From contig JAGADT010000190.1 in NCBI GenBank assembly GCA_017613475.1, positions 1 to 5,725 on the forward strand: a stretch of 5,725 nt of DNA, written 5' to 3'. The notes below the pieces were generated by a model. The model was not told where the DNA came from. It worked only from the letters and a program-made list of their open reading frames with translations, and did not search any database. The DNA comes from Desulfovibrionaceae bacterium (GTDB lineage Bacteria; Desulfobacterota; Desulfovibrionia; Desulfovibrionales; Desulfovibrionaceae). Below, in pieces: positions 5,127 to 5,725 of the stretch; the stretch's first letter is position 1, and each line of letters opens with the position of its first letter. The translations under genes and the position numbers were made by a program.

Positions 5127-5725
5127 ATGGATCAGCAAAAGCCTGAGGGCAAATCAAGAGGGCTCTTTTCCGGCAATATCGGCTTCGTTCTGGCAACGGC
5201 GGGCTCGGCAGTCGGTCTGGGCAATATCTGGCGCTTCCCGTATTTGACGGCGAAGTACGGCGGGGGCATTTTCCTCCTCGTGTACATCATACTCATGCTG
5301 ACTTTTGGCTACGCGCTGCTTGTTGCGGAAACAAGCCTGGGCCGCTCCACGCGCCTCAGCCCTGTGGGCGCGTACCGGGCCTTTGCCGGTTTTCGGCACA
5401 ACCGTTTCCTGGCCATGGGCGGCTGGCTGAACGCCATTGTCCCCATGCTGATCTTCCCCTACTACTGCCTGATCGGCGGGTGGATCGTCAAATACCTCGC
5501 GGAATTTACGCTGGGCAAGGTTGGGCTCTTAGCCACTGACGGCTATTTCGGCTCCTTCATTTCCTCTTCCTGGGAGCCTGTCATCTGGCATCTTGTGTTC
5601 CTCTGCTGCACGCTGGGCGTTGTGCTTAAGGGCGTGGAAAAGGGTGTGGAAAAGGCTTCCCGCGTGATGATGCCGATGCTCCTTATCCTTGCCGCCGTGG
5701 TTGCCGTCTATTCCATGACGCGCCC
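5127..5725 (+). CDS. sodium-dependent transporter, NSS/SNF (LeuT-like) family, 3'-truncated by window edge
   Basis: Predicted inner-membrane Na+-coupled symporter, probably for an amino acid or related amine. ATG 5127 has AGGAG at 5116-5120 six bases upstream, and the frame stays open to the window end: 199 complete codons of a protein that usually has 430-510 residues. After a short charged cytoplasmic N-terminus, residues 20-38 give the hallmark TM1 with AGSAVGLGNIWRFPY, aligning with AGNAVGLGNFLRFP of LeuT; Ala28 and Asn33 match its Na+ ligands A22 and N27, and Arg36 matches the extracellular-gate Arg30. Hydrophobic segments follow at about 47-68 (TM2), 98-124 (TM3, with PYYCLIGGW; its Tyr pair matches LeuT Y107/Y108), 151-168 (TM4) and 181-195 (TM5). 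KGVEKGVEKAS at 168-178 matches the RGISKGIERFA loop before TM5. Substrate specificity cannot be read from this part. It lies downstream of aromatic biosynthesis genes, but the intervening terminator makes a shared operon unlikely. Confidence 0.93.
   Translation, partial: MDQQKPEGKSRGLFSGNIGFVLATAGSAVGLGNIWRFPYLTAKYGGGIFLLVYIILMLTFGYALLVAETSLGRSTRLSPVGAYRAFAGFRHNRFLAMGGWLNAIVPMLIFPYYCLIGGWIVKYLAEFTLGKVGLLATDGYFGSFISSSWEPVIWHLVFLCCTLGVVLKGVEKGVEKASRVMMPMLLILAAVVAVYSMTR

Overview
This window is a compact, GC-rich cluster of aromatic amino acid biosynthesis genes, all on the + strand. It is followed by the start of a separately transcribed membrane transporter. In order it holds aroA (5' end missing), tyrA, aroC, aroK, a 262-bp gap with a MITE-like palindromic repeat, aroQ, aroE, a strong terminator, and the first 199 codons of a sodium-dependent (NSS-family) transporter that runs off the right edge.

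How the genes work together: AroQ dehydrates 3-dehydroquinate, AroE reduces the product to shikimate, AroK phosphorylates it, AroA adds the enolpyruvyl group, and AroC makes chorismate. These are the last five steps of the shikimate pathway, all contiguous. TyrA then draws prephenate (chorismate rearranged by a mutase not seen here) toward tyrosine. DAHP synthase, dehydroquinate synthase, chorismate mutase and prephenate dehydratase are not in the window; some may lie upstream, because the left edge cuts aroA.

Layout: aroA/tyrA overlap by 19 bp, tyrA/aroC abut with no gap and in the same frame, aroC/aroK overlap as ATGA, and aroQ/aroE overlap as ATGA. This is typical of translationally coupled operon genes. 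The only break is between aroK and aroQ. There I see a moderate terminator-like hairpin with six T's, then an imperfect inverted-repeat element of about 166 bp, then a strong Shine-Dalgarno for aroQ. A partial sigma-54-like motif lies between the element and that site. A clear intrinsic terminator follows aroE and separates the transporter.

Organism: base composition is GC-rich (about 60% or slightly more by eye). AroC has the short N-terminus and the GGGHFSGR variant that I associate with Clostridia-type Bacillota. The transporter N-terminus and the inverted-repeat element also recall gut Clostridia. AroA and TyrA look more like class I/proteobacterial-style proteins. My best guess is a GC-rich gut Clostridia-like bacterium, with modest confidence and no database check.

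Nothing here looks like a new biological system. The points worth a second look are the aroK-aroQ gap, the in-frame tyrA/aroC junction and the contiguous late shikimate set.
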